A DNA stretch of 64,000 nt from Diphasiastrum complanatum. Lineage: Eukaryota > Streptophyta > Lycopodiopsida > Lycopodiales > Lycopodiaceae. Shown here one piece after another: positions 1 to 10,696 of this stretch. The notes beneath the pieces are model-generated. The model was given only the letters and a program-made list of their open reading frames with translations, had not been told where the DNA came from and did no database searches. Made by a program: the position numbers and the translations under genes. Numbering within the stretch: the stretch's first letter is position 1; each line of letters starts with the position of its first letter. Location: assembly GCA_029204225.1 (NCBI GenBank), contig CM055094.1, positions 7,979,234 to 8,043,233 on the forward strand, written 5' to 3'.

Positions 1-660
1 GGTTTGTCCAAAATTTGAGCCTAGAATATTTCGAGTTCGTCCAAAAATTTGAGTCTAGAATATTTCGAGTCCAGAATATTTTGAGTCTCGAAAAATTCGT
101 CCAAATATTCTAAAAATTCGTCCAAATATTCCAGTTCGTCCAAAAATTTGAGTCTAGAATATTTCGAGTCTAGAATTTTGTAAAATGGACTAGACTACAG
201 GCTGAAGCCCTTCCGCGATAGGAAGTAGCCAAGACGCTAAACCCAACCATATCCTCGCCTTCTTGCAGTCCCTCCCCAAAAGCTTACTAGTAGAATATTT
301 CGAATTCGTCCAAAAATATTCGAGTCTAGAAAAATTCGTGTTCGTCCAAATATTTCAGTTCATCCAAAAATTTGAGTCCAGAATATTTCGAGTCTAAAAT
401 ATTTCGAGCCTAGTATATTTCGAGTTCGTCCAAAAATTTGAGTCCAGAATAATTCGAGTCTAGAAAAATTCGTCCAAATATTCTAAAAATTCGTCCAAAT
501 ATTCCAATTCGTCCAAAAATTTGAGTCTAGAATATTTCGAGTCTAGAATTTCGTAAAATGGGCTAGACTACAAGCTGAAGCCCTTCCACGACAGGAAGTA
601 GCCAAGACACTAAACCCAACCATATCCTCGCCTTCTTGCAAGTCCCTCCCCAAAAGCTTA
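1..660. repeat. AT-rich tandem satellite with a 373-bp higher-order repeat
   Basis: Short units built on 'ttcgtccaaaaatttgag' and 'tctagaatatttcgag' repeat with small variations. They are organised in two larger copies: the non-repetitive 3' part of each copy, starting 'taaaatgg' and ending 'ccaaaagctta', occurs at about 181-287 and again at about 554-660, an offset of 373 bp. No coding frame is evident. The array may continue left of the window. Confidence 0.85.
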
Positions 661-851
661 ATAGGGGCAACCGCTGCCCAACCAGACGCGAAGATCAAGA
701 AGTTCGGCGCCCCAATCTACAAAGACAGCAACGTCGAACTGGCTCTTGATTAGGAACCTATGGTGACGAAACGTAGAATTGAAGCGCGAAGCGCCTTTAC
801 CAATGCTTCACGCTGCTCTTTACGCTTTCTGGATCGAGCCGCCCCGCTGCC
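661..851. other. GC-richer spacer between satellite and maturase relic
   Basis: This stretch is richer in G+C than the satellite and contains short open stretches in the plus frames, but I cannot align any of them securely. It could hold a decayed upstream part of the maturase relic that follows. Confidence 0.4.
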
Positions 852-1500
852 TTGGTCAACATGGACAAACTGAGGGCCCAAAGAATAATAAACGAGGAAG
901 GTAGACCAATATCCTTCTTTGCTCAATTACCATTTATTTTGGTGGATACCCACACTATTATTCAAGACTTTGGCTATGTGGCTAGAGGAATCGTAAATTA
1001 CTACCAGTGCGCTGACAACTCCCGAAAAATGCTGCAGCACATAGTTATACTATCATCTAAGGTGGTTGGCACTCCATACTCTTGCACACAAACTCAAACT
1101 CTTGGTAAAACAAACCATCGGTAGATTTACACTCTCGCTAACTATCCAATGGAAGGAAGGGAGCAAGCCATACTTCCCAATCTCCAATGAAATACGAAGT
1201 ATGGAGACTTTGTTCCCAGTGGTTCTTTACGAGAGCAAAATATTCCTAAGAATGAGCAAAGCTCTCTCTCTGGAGCGTTAGCAATGCGCTGTGAGGGGTT
1301 GTGAAGATCAGGAAATAGAGATATGCACCACCAGAACTCACTCGGTTGCCAGATAAGCCACGAAGGTTTGACTACATTAGGAGGATGAGAAGAAGATAAA
1401 AGGCCCCCGAGCATGGCACAAATGGCATTTAACAAGAAGCAAATACCATTCCGCCGGGGGCACTTGCTGCAAACCCGACACCAGGGCAGGATTGGGGTGA
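852..1500 (+). pseudogene. group II intron maturase relic (domain X plus HNH-like tail)
   Basis: Three consecutive frame-shifted segments together follow the C-terminal part of plant group II intron maturases (nuclear nMAT or mitochondrial intron ORFs). The first (861-1060) has 'EEGRPI', 'ARGIVNYYQCADN', the hallmark of maturase domain X. The second (about 1063-1281) has 'LHTLAHKLKLLVKQTIGRF', the next conserved block of that domain. The third (about 1283-1500) has 'CAVRGCEDQEIE', then 'MHH' in a shifted frame, and later 'NKKQIPFRRGHLLQ', matching the HNH-like tail ('RKQIPLC..CH'). In the family, domain X helps splice group II introns in organelles. Here at least three frameshifts and a stop (TAG near 1279) make it a pseudogene, and the reverse transcriptase domain is not present upstream. 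Whether the source was a nuclear nMAT gene or transferred mitochondrial DNA cannot be told. Confidence 0.8.
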
Positions 1501-1875
1501 TCGAGATCTGATGCGACGCTTCGGTCGAGATTTGATCGCTTCCTTCGATCGATATTTGATTGAAAACCCTTCAGTCGAGATTTGATCGCTTCCTTCGGTC
1601 GAGATTTGATCAAAACCCTTCGGTTGAGATTTCAGCTAAAGCCTCCCGGTTGAGATTTGAAAGATAGCTCTGGTTGAGATCTCACAAACGAGCTCCGGTT
1701 GAGATTTCACAGGGGCTCCAATTGAAATTTCACAGAGGGGCTTCGGTTGAGATTTCACAAGGGGCTCCGGTTGAGATGTCACAAAGGAGCTCCGGTTGAG
1801 ATTTCACAGAGGGGCTCCGGTTGAGATTTCACAAGGGGCTCTGGTTGAGATTTCACAGAGGGGTTTCGGTGGAGA
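1497..1875. repeat. minisatellite of 'CGGTTGAGATTTCACA' units
   Basis: About thirteen units of roughly 22-32 bp share the core 'ggttgagatttcacag' or 'ggtcgagatttgatc', followed by variable 'aggggctcc' or 'gcttccttc' tails. Units at the left are the 'gatttgatc' subtype and grade into 'gatttcaca' to the right. The array begins where the maturase relic ends. Confidence 0.85.
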
Positions 1876-3196
1876 CGTGGAGAAAAAAGGCCGTTGTAGG
1901 ATGTCTACAGGAGCGTGAGAGCTCTGTGTTAAAATTGTTGCAAGAGCATCTGGATTTGGCATTGAATAAAGTTCAACTCTGTTAGTGTGTTTGCTAACAA
2001 TGAGACAGCCAACGGATTTGCAAATGTATCAGCCAGCAGATTTGGGCAATGATGTAGCCATTGATGTGGCTCTATCCAGTTTGTAGAAACTCAGATGTGT
2101 GGAAAGATTGGGCATTTGTTTGCAGGGATCTGAACAGGGGACAATGTTGCAGTTCTTATGGATTCAGAATGCATTGGAGTTCAAGTGGCAACGGTGTCAA
2201 ATGTTGACAAATTCCACACTTTTAGAATCTGTTTACTAGTTTCTTTTGCTTACTTTTTCTTCTGCTTGTAAGCAGAGACAGTGGGCCTTGCTGAAGTTAT
2301 TCTTTCTTGTTTAAAGCCCAAAATGGAGTATCAAGATAGACTCCATTCTGAACTTCCAAATTGAGTAATTAGAAGTGTTCAGTCTTTCACTGGCTTCTAG
2401 AAGATATCCTCCCTGAGATGCCATTTTAATGAAGACTTCTTAGTTATTGGACTGAGATAGGTTTGAGCTTGTTCCAATTAGACTTAAAGTTGCTACTCTC
2501 TTTCACTATAGGTATTTTCAAGGATGTGCTACCTTCCTATGTGAAACACTTGCAATTGTATTTGAGATGACTCTCAAATACACAAAACAAGTTATCTAGA
2601 TCAGACACACAAAGTGGATTGAGACACTTTGGCTAGTTTGAATCCTACTTTTGGCACGTGTAAAATGCATCAAAAGAAAAACACAATTGACGCTCAGAAG
2701 GCTCAAAAGGTGTTCATTACTTCAAACTCAGTCTTGATCTTCAGTTTCTTGTGTAGGATGCTCAAAACAATGGATTCAGAACAAAGCAAGATTGAATCAA
2801 ATCAAAATGTTGTCACTCGGATTTTGGACCTATCCCCATCCTCTTTAAGAGCTTATAACTCTTGCTAGACACATCAGATTGATTTGATTTCAATATCTAT
2901 GGAAAGTACAGATCATAAGCTTTCCATTAAGCTATAACACTGCTATCTTTGGATCTATTAGCAAGGAGAACAAAAGGACTGAAAATCTATGATTTTCACA
3001 TGTGCGGAATTCCAGAATTCCGTTCTACCGCTTTTCAGGTCTGAAAATTCAGTTCCAATCCGATTTGATCTGCTTCTTGCTGACCCAAAGAATTACTGCT
3101 CCTAAGACGATGGTGCACCTGCCTGAGATACTTTTGCAATCGTCCTTGAGAGATGCCTAGCTAGCATCACTGTGCGAAAGTATCTGGAACCCTGCA
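1876..3196. other. no gene recognised; probable decayed transposon sequence
   Basis: No reading frame of note. Short inverted motifs such as 'ggaattccagaattccg' near 3006 resemble sequence near 49.69 kb, so part of this may be copia leader. I could not find the expected 3' LTR of the element to its right here. Confidence 0.4.
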
Positions 3197-4400
3197 TCAC
3201 GAGAATAACACAAACCAAAGTCCTTCATTAATTAGAGGTACTGTAAAATTTGTTTCGCGATCTTCCAATGAGTTGATCTTGGATTTGTACATCCTGAACA
3301 CGACATAAGCAATGTCAAGATGTGTGTTATCTACAAGGTACATTAGCAATCCGATCAGCTTTGTGTATGGTGTAAGTTGCATCAACTCTCTTTCTTCTTC
3401 AGTCTTTGAACAATCTTCATTCGTTAGGACTATTCCTACAAGCATGGGAGTATTTGCTCTCTTGCAACTCAGCATCCCAAAATCTTCTAGGATTTTCTGG
3501 GTATATCTACACTGATGAAGGTACAACTTACCTCCCTCATAGCCCTTGTCAATATGTAAGCCAAAATAACATATGGCTTCTCCCAGGTCTGCAATCTCAA
3601 AATGTTTCGAGATGTCATACTTCACCTCAACAATAGGCTCTTCACTTTTGCAGAATATCAAAGTGTCATCCACATACACAGCTACAATGATGATCTTCCC
3701 GTCTATTATTCTTACATAAATATTAGAATCAACAACTAGTGGCTTGAATCCTAAAGACTTGAGGGCTTGATCTTTCCTCTTATACCATTGTCGTGCTGAC
3801 TGCTTCAGACCGTAGATACTCCTATGCATTCAGCATGCATGAATAAGAAGTGAATTCGAAATGTAGCCCAGAGGTTGATCCATGTAGACTTCCTCGTCTA
3901 GCTTGTCATGCAAGAAGGTTGTCTTCTTGTCCACGATGTGAATCCTAAGATCATAAGTAACTGCATATGCAAACAATAAACGTAGGGATGAATGTTTCAC
4001 GACAGGAGAGAAGGTCTCAGCATAATCAATACCATATCTCTAAGAAAACCCCTTTGCTATAGGTCTTGCTTTATATTTAGAAATATCTCCATTCAGTCCG
4101 TACTTCAGCTTGTAAACCCACTTGTATTTTACAGTCTTTTGCTTATCTGGTAATGGCTACAACGTCCATACTTGATTCTTCCTCATGGATTCCATCTCCT
4201 CATTCATGGCTTGGATCCATTTGTCCTTTTCTGGACATTCAATCGCTTCCTCGAATGTTTGTGGGTCTCCATTGAATCCACAAAACTCTTCTGATGTAGA
4301 AACTGAGCTGTCTGGCACAAATCTTGCTGATGCTCTTTGTTCTCTTGTCAATCTTCTAGGAGATCCTTCTGGGACTACAGTGCTCTTGCTCTGCTAGGTC
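3197..4400 (-). pseudogene. copia reverse transcriptase, truncated (family B)
   Basis: The C-terminal segment (3197-3829) carries the RT core: 'SIYGLKQSARQWYK', the catalytic 'YVDD' in 'VAVYVDDTLIF', and 'HFEIADLGEAICYFGL'. The N-terminal segment (4157-4351) has the usual linker ending '..MNEEMESMRKNQVWTL'. Between them (3830-4156) the frame is broken by stops and at least one frameshift. RT copies the element's RNA into DNA. The RNase H domain that should follow is absent. The YVDD site is intact although the gene is not. Confidence 0.85.
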
Positions 4401-5875
4401 CGGAACAATTTTGGTTTATAGGTTTTGTAGCAGTAGGCTGGTTTGCAAATCTTTCTTTGTCTGATTCGTCACTCAAATGAGGTGCGACTCGGACATCTTC
4501 ATCTGAATGTTCGTCCTATGTTCCCTCTGTCACAGTTGGTAGATCATAGTATTGTCTACCAAGGGCTTCATAACTGACAAAATCATCATTGGCCATCGTT
4601 ATGCTCTCATCAAATTTGACATCTCTGACTGTTTTCACTGTGTTTGTCTCTGGCATATAGACTCTGTAGTATGATGAATGATTGTCATATCCTACAAAAT
4701 ATATTTGTTCTACTTTCTCATCAAGCTTATTTTGAAGCTTATCAGAAACATGTGCATAAACTGCACATCCAGAGATACGGATCTGAGTCAGATTGGGTTT
4801 CTTACCCCACCATAATTCATGTGGTGTCGTGTGAGGAACACCAGACTTTCCTGTCCTATTTTGAATGTAAGCAGCTGCAGCTACTCATTCACCCCACAAC
4901 ACTCTTTGAGCCTTTGAATAGGCCATCATGCACTTGGAAGCTTCCATTAGAGTCATGTTCTTTCTTTCTACAACATCGTTGTGCTGTGGTGTGTAAGATG
5001 TAGTTCTTCTATGAATGATTCCACGATCATTGTAGAAGTCAATAAATCAATTCGAGATGTATTCTCCACCTCGATCTGTTCTTATCTACTTCACTTTATT
5101 ACCAGTGCATCTCTCTGTCCAATTCACATACTCTGTGAACTTGTCAAGTGCTTCTGATTTATTGTGAATAAAATAGACTCTGGCAAATTTATTATAATCA
5201 TCAATAAAGGTTATATAATACTTTGAGCCTCCTACTGAGATCACGTTGAAAGGCCCACAAATGTCAAGATGTACAAGCTCCAGTTCTGTAGGAGTCTTTT
5301 ACAAAAGGAGTACATGACATCTTACCCTTCACACATGCATCACAGGTCATCGAACTGGTTACATTCAAGATTCTCACCCCTATGATTGCTCCATGATGGC
5401 TTGCTTGATATAGTGTCATTGAAATCATATGGCATAGTCTCTTGTGCCATAGAATATTTGGCAGATCATCATGAGTCTGATGCATTTGATGTGCAGGTAG
5501 GCATACCTTCAAGTGATATAGGTTGTCTGTTCTTCTTCCTTGAGTGATAAGCGTACTGGTACTTGCATCAACAACATTGCATTCTTCGTCTGAGAACATT
5601 ACACGCATCTTTGCATCAGTTATTCTTGCCACTGACAACAAGTCCTGCTGCAGTGAGGCACGAACAGAACATCTTCGAGTTGTGTGTCTCTGCCATTTGT
5701 GTTGAGCCACAATGAACCGATACCATTCACTTGATGCTGCGATCCATCTCCAAGAACGATAAATCTTGATGGATCTGCACTTCAAAAATAAGACATCGTC
5801 CATCTCGACGAAGTGCGAGGTAGCTCTTGAATCAAGGATTACCTCCCGTGTGTCAGGTGTTGACACTGCACACAT
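4401..5875 (-). pseudogene. copia protease and integrase (family B)
   Basis: The ORF at 5264-5875 starts with the aspartic protease site, changed to 'LDSRATSHF' (normally DSGATSHF), so the catalytic Gly is replaced by Arg. It is followed by the integrase zinc-binding block 'LWHKRLCHM' with 'CDACVKGK'. Further on (minus strand, about 5090-4900) the core reads 'RTDRGGEY' and 'QHNDVVERKNMTL', which keeps the second Asp and the catalytic Glu. Stops and frameshifts are scattered through 4400-5263. Integrase would insert the cDNA into the genome; this copy cannot make a full protein. Confidence 0.8.
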
Positions 5876-5887
5876 ATCTATAGGTGG

Positions 5888-6884
5888 TCAAATTTTCGTG
5901 ATTCTATCTTTCTTTGCCCATCTTTGAGCTCTCTGGCTCGTCGACATAGGATGAACTATACTTTGTCTACTTTGAGCTAATTTGTTTCTTGGATTTTGGC
6001 GGTAGTCCATGGTTGCATGACCCTTCTTATGACAGTGGATACACTCAATTTTTGGATTGAGCCAACATGGATCGACAGTATGTCCTTCGCGTTTGCATCT
6101 CACACATGTCTGATTGTCTCTACTCTGATGTTTCGACCTGTCTTTGTTCTTTCACTTGCCTTTGCTGGCTCCTTCTGCTTTCTGATCTCGATCCTACCTT
6201 CGATCTGACTCCCTCTTAGGCTTGAATTGTTTCTTTGATTTCTCCTTGTTGCTATAGAGAGCTTGGTCAGGAGCGTCCTTGTGATCAAGGTGCTCTTGAG
6301 CCTTGATTTCTTCTCTAATCTCGACAATAACTTTTCTGAGTGTCATTGTAGGATCTTTTGCTAGCAGCGTTCTGGTTGTCTGGAAGGATCTTGGTAAGGC
6401 TCTCAATAGATATATAAGCTGCTTCTCTATTGATACTGCATTTTTTGCTCCAGAATTGTGTAGTGATAGGAATAGATCCTTCATCTTCCTAATGAAGGAA
6501 GTGAGGTCTTTACCATCCCACTGTAGGTTTGTCAGCTGATCTTCACTGACGACGTGATTTTGTCTGAGATCTTGTGAGTAATGTATCCCACATCTCCTTT
6601 GCTTTAGAGATTGTAGCCAGGTCAAGAGTTAGGCTATCCTCGATGGATGAAGATAACACGGCTACTGCCTTGTCATTATTCTCCCTCCATTTGCATAGCT
6701 CCTTGCCTGTAGTTGTAGGCATCTCCTCGGTGCCATCTACCCAGGGGAATAATCCTTGTCCCTTTAATATCAGCAAGGTCTTTACCTTCCATGCTAGGAA
6801 GTTGGATCCTGATGAATCGACGATTGTACAGATCTTGGATTGTATGTTGCTTATTGAAGCCATTGCTGTGAATTGTGTCCTCAC
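5888..6884 (-). pseudogene. copia Gag, family B, frameshifted
   Basis: Four overlapping minus-strand pieces make one Gag: 6543-6884 (N-terminal part, possible starts at 6884 or the inner 'MASIS' at 6863), 6194-6625 (UBN2/Retrotran_gag region with 'LQWDGKDLTSFIRKMKDLF'), 6100-6327 and 5888-6103. The last holds two zinc knuckles. The first, 'RCKREGHTVDPC', fits CX2CX4HX4C. The second, 'CIHCHKKGHATMDY', has its last Cys changed to Tyr. Gag would form the particle that packages element RNA. At least three frameshifts break it. Confidence 0.8.
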
Positions 6885-6939
6885 TTGTTGATGGTTCTTT
6901 GCGATAGCTTTTTGGCTATGTCAGACTATGACAGGTGGT

Positions 6940-6951
6940 GCTCTGATACCA
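6940..6951 (-). other. primer binding site (initiator Met tRNA)
   Basis: On the minus strand this reads TGGTATCAGAGC, complementary to the 3' end of plant initiator-Met tRNA, the usual primer for Ty1/copia. It lies one base from the LTR end at 6953. Confidence 0.95.
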
Positions 6952-6952
6952 C

Positions 6953-7681
6953 TGATGCGAAAAAATGTGGGTAACTCTAATTGCAAATATCAATCAGGCT
7001 CTCAAATAAAACGAAATGAAACGAAGCGAAACTGGACGAAATGAAATGAAACAAAACAAAACTTGAACAAGCTCTAATATTGACATTGCTGCAGCAAAAT
7101 CAAATTAATCATGAATGAAAAATAATTTAGATGGATTTCAGATATGATTGCTAATCAGTGCCGGCTATATCATTCCTACAACCCTCCAAAATGTAGACAG
7201 ACACTGCTGATCTACGTATTTAGATTAACACAACATTCAACAAAAACTGAACCAGTGTGCGGAATTGATAAATGTGTAAATGAGATACACAAGCGATGGA
7301 AGACAATAATTCATTCAAGATCAGACTAAAATAAGAGTGATATGTGCATAATAGCTACAGTATCATCTATTGATCCTCTTGTTTTTTGTGTGTTGTATGA
7401 CAGACCCACATAGCGCATTGGCGTGAGAGAAGCGGCGCTCTCCCACGAGTAATGTCTCGCTTATTGGCGGACTTCTTGGATCTCTGTGGATCTTGCTTAC
7501 AAAACTTGTCTTACTCGCAGGCGTCGCTTGCAGGCGGACTTCTATTCTGTAGTCTGTATTCTGTATCTATCGCCTACTGTATGTATCTTATACATTCAAA
7601 GTAGCACACCATATTAGATAGACTAAACAGTCTATAACTAATCATGGATTACAAGAGAGGTGGGTTAGGCACATCCTAACA
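6953..7681 (-). repeat. 5' LTR of family B copia element C1
   Basis: Sense (minus) strand begins TGTTAGGATGTGCC at 7681 and ends CGCATCA at 6953, a 729-bp LTR with TG..CA ends placed directly next to the PBS. I found no second copy in the window. Confidence 0.8.
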
Positions 7682-7875
7682 CTCTTCCGCTGACGTCATC
7701 GTATCAGATCAGAGGTTTTTGTACTTCTTGGTACTTACATGATCTTCCTGATCCTTTTGGAGCGTGAAGGTCAAAAAGTGTCGTGAAGATTTTTGTGTCG
7801 CTTCGAGTTGTTTGACTTTCGCGTCATCTGACTTTCTCCTGCTGTATCACAAAAAAATTTCTTTCGCGACAAAAC
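7682..7875. other. junction between C1 LTR and family A fragment
   Basis: No gene. It includes 'ctgacgtcatcg' and other non-repetitive sequence; the family A homology to the right starts near 'acgaacccagaagg'. Confidence 0.35.
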
Positions 7876-7909
7876 GAACCCAGAAGGTCAACAAGACAAA
7901 GAAGACCTC

Positions 7910-9520
7910 TAGACCATTATGCTGACAATTTTCAGTGGAGTGAAGACATGCAATTCGAGTACTACAACTTCACTGAAGAGCCAACAACATATCAAGAAGC
8001 TGTCTCGAGTCTAGAGGGAGAATTTTGGAGGTAGGCAATGTCAGAAGAGATCGAGTCGATGAGGCAAAACGAGGCATGGACACTAGAGCCACTACCAGAA
8101 AACAAAAAGATCGTTGACTGCAAGTGGGTGTACAAGAAGAAAATGAAATCAGATGGCACCATTGGTCATTACAAGGCAAGGCTTGTCATAAAGGGCTACA
8201 CACAAAGGTATGGTATTGATTATTTCGACACATATTTGCCAATGGTCAAGATGACAAGCATACGACTACTCCTTGCATACGCCGCCCCATAGCACAATAT
8301 GAAAATTCACCATATTGATGTGAAGACAACCTTTCTTCACAGAGATCTAGAGGAAGAAATCTTCATGAAGCAGTCTGAAGGATTTTAAGGCCTCGACAAT
8401 CGACAATATGTTTGTCGGTTGCAAAGATGCATTTATGGTCTAAAACAGGCATCACGAGCTTGGTACAAGAAGCTCGATAGTCATCTGAAGTCTCTTCAAT
8501 CCTACACAACTAGATTGTAATGTCTACATAAAAAGAGTAGGAAAAGATTTTGTGATATTGACTATTTTTGTGGATATTTTCCTTATTATAGGAAATTCCT
8601 TGATGCTAATCAAAGACACGAAGAGTCAGATTTCTGAAAATTATGAAATCACAGATCTAGGAGAAGCAACAAAATGCCTCGGGCTGGAGATCAGAAGAGA
8701 TCGAATAAAAGATGAAATGCACTTGAGTCAGATTGAATATGCTAGAAAGGTACTCAAGCAGTATCACATGATGGACTGCAAAGAAAAGGCCACACTAATA
8801 ATAGCTGGAGCCAAGCTGACAAAGCAGGATTGCCCAAAAACATAAGAGAAAGAACAAAATATGGCGGGTATACCCTACCAAAACCTAATCGGTAGTCTGA
8901 TAGATGTACCTTACAATTTGTACCAGACCCGATCTAGCTTTCTCTGTTTACGTCTTAAGTCAATTTCCCATCATGGCATGGCACATTGGCAAATGGCAAA
9001 ACGAATCTTACAATATCTAAAGGATACCCAAAATATGAAATTAACCTACAGAGCAGAAAACGAAAAAAAAGGATTTGAGCTGCACCACCATAGTGATGCA
9101 AGCTGGGCAAGTTGCAAAGATGACAGCAAGTCCGTAACTGGAGGATGTCCAATAGCGTGCGGAACAACAATCAGCTAGATATGCAAAAAGCAAATCTTGG
9201 TAGCTCAATCTTCTTGCAAAGCTGAATACATCGTAGCCTCAAAGATGGCAAACGAGATAGTGTGGTTACAGATGATGTTGGAGGCAATTGGGATACCACA
9301 AGGAGGACCATGCATGATGATGATGGACTCTCAAAGTGCCATTTATCTGTCTCATGATCTTGTCTTCCATTCAAAGACAAAACACATACCTCTGAAGTAC
9401 CATCACATTCGAGATTTGATCTCGAAAGGAGAGCTCCAGGTCTAGTACATAAAGTCAGAAGACATGCTTGCAGATCTGCTCACAAAGCCGCTTGACAAGG
9501 CACTCTTCGCAAAGCAAAGA
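7910..9520 (+). pseudogene. copia reverse transcriptase and RNase H (family A)
   Basis: RT begins at 8038 with the 'MSEEIESMRQNEAWTLEPLP' block and runs through 'KGYTQRYGIDYFDTYLPMVK' (8212-8265) and 'CIYGLKQASRAWYKK' (about 8430-8475). The catalytic box reads 'FVDIFLIIG' (8567-8593); the sister element at 37.7 kb has 'FVDDFLMI', so the second catalytic Asp has been lost. RNase H occupies 8861-9510, with 'HSDASWASCKDDSKSVTGG' and ending 'DLLTKPLDKALFAKQRK'. Stops (8290-8292, 9176-9178 and others) and frameshifts break it into at least five pieces. It is non-functional. Confidence 0.85.
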
Positions 9521-9566
9521 AAGACGATTGGATTAAACGTGCAAAGCTGCAAGGTTCAAGAGGGAG

Positions 9567-10300
9567 TGTCAAAAATGGTGAACTCTTGCAACTTTTCCAC
9601 GACGTGAAGCGAAGCGACACAAAGCGAAGGTCGAATGGTGAACAATTCACAAAAGTCAACATACCTCGAAAACCCTGAGACACGAAGCGAAGCAAATCTC
9701 GAAGGTTGAATGATTCGCAAAAGTCAAACAGGCCTCTAGGACCAAAAAGACACGACACGACACAAAACGAAAAGAAATGAAAGAAAATCTTTCGCGCTAC
9801 CAGTTGGCAGCTCAATGGGCGTGGAGCCTTAAACTTCATGCCCAGTTGAAATGATTAGCAATAACGGAGAGTAACTGATTAGCATTAACTACTCTTGTAA
9901 TTCTCTGGTTAGCTATCTTGTAGACTCCACACAATGGAGATATAAATCATTTTTTTGGATTAAAAGGAAATACAGAGAGTGCGAGTGCATAGAGCAAAAA
10001 AGAAAAAGAATAGAAACGAAATAGCTATGCATGAAAGTCTGCCAACGAGCAGAAAACAGTGAAAGAGTAGAGCGTCATGCCACCAACCATCTCACTCTAA
10101 AAATTCAACTGATAATATAGTTGCTCTATCACGTGCATCTCTTTGTCTTCCACTATCTTGATTGCTAGAATGATATTTGTTCTATGATTTGTAGTCACGT
10201 GTCTAGGATCCTGTAATCTTTCACATAAGAAAATTCAAAAGAAACAATTACATTTGTGATACGAACCAAACCAGTTCGCGACAAAAAAAGTACCATGGCA
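9567..10300 (+). repeat. 3' LTR of family A fragment
   Basis: Starts TGTCAAAAATGGTGAAC directly after 'caagagggag', which acts as the polypurine tract, and ends near 'taccatggca'. The first 100 bp match the LTRs at 35.9-36.75 and 40.77-41.6 kb closely; the right end is diverged, so its exact position is uncertain. Confidence 0.75.
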
Positions 10301-10696
10301 TGGCACGACACGTGTGCCATGGCACGGCCATGCTATACACTCCCGGAAAACAACATGATCAGGATTTGAAACCAATAAATTAGGGGGACGTTAGCCAACA
10401 TGCCATAGGAGAATAGTCTTTACCTGCCATGTGCTCGTAATGGTCAGCAGTCTCCTGGCGAGACATGCATTGGTGCTACAGAACATCAACCGCTCTAGTT
10501 GACTCACAACTTGTTTCTTCTCCTCTTGTGAATGAGATCCCATGTGCTCCAATTATGCTTACAGACGGAGGTAGCGCATTCCTATTATGGTACGTGCAAT
10601 CAAATGGTTTAGCAAAAGCGCACGGGTGGAATGTCAAGCAAACGCACTAAGGGAGGATGAGATGAGATGCATACATGTGAAAGGACATGTAGTGCA
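10301..10696. other. no gene recognised
   Basis: Contains an imperfect palindrome around 10300-10330 ('tggcacgacacgtgtgcca') and short ORFs without recognisable homology. Confidence 0.35.

Larger units (their letters stand above)
3197..7681 (-). mobile_element. Ty1/copia retrotransposon, family B, 5' LTR only (C1)
   Basis: Read on the minus strand the order is LTR (7681-6953), PBS, gag, protease, integrase, reverse transcriptase, which is the Ty1/copia order. RNase H, polypurine tract and 3' LTR are missing: homology stops just after the RT block that normally reads '..RPDIAYAV' (here 'NTHLDIAYVV', near 3280). All ORFs are interrupted, so the copy is dead. A second copy of the same family at 46.66-47.52 kb is broken at almost the same RT position. 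Confidence 0.85.
7876..10300 (+). mobile_element. 3' half of a Ty1/copia family A element
   Basis: Reverse transcriptase, RNase H and 3' LTR align in order with the complete family A element at 35.9-41.6 kb on the other strand. The 5' half (gag, protease, integrase) is missing. The left end starts abruptly in the linker before RT near 7876, and no target duplication can be tested. Confidence 0.85.

Noticed and set aside
1497-1875. Regularly spaced short repeats resembling a CRISPR array
   Set aside because: The repeats are contiguous and degenerate with no unique spacers, in a plant nuclear context; it is a minisatellite.
6940-6951. GCTCTGATACCA matches the 3' end of a Met tRNA; also at 27069, 40761
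   Set aside because: Only the 3' end is complementary; no tRNA body is present. These are retrotransposon primer sites.
10290-10335. Hairpin 'tggcac..gtgcca' as a terminator
   Set aside because: A rho-independent terminator makes no sense in nuclear plant DNA; it is an imperfect palindrome at the end of an LTR.
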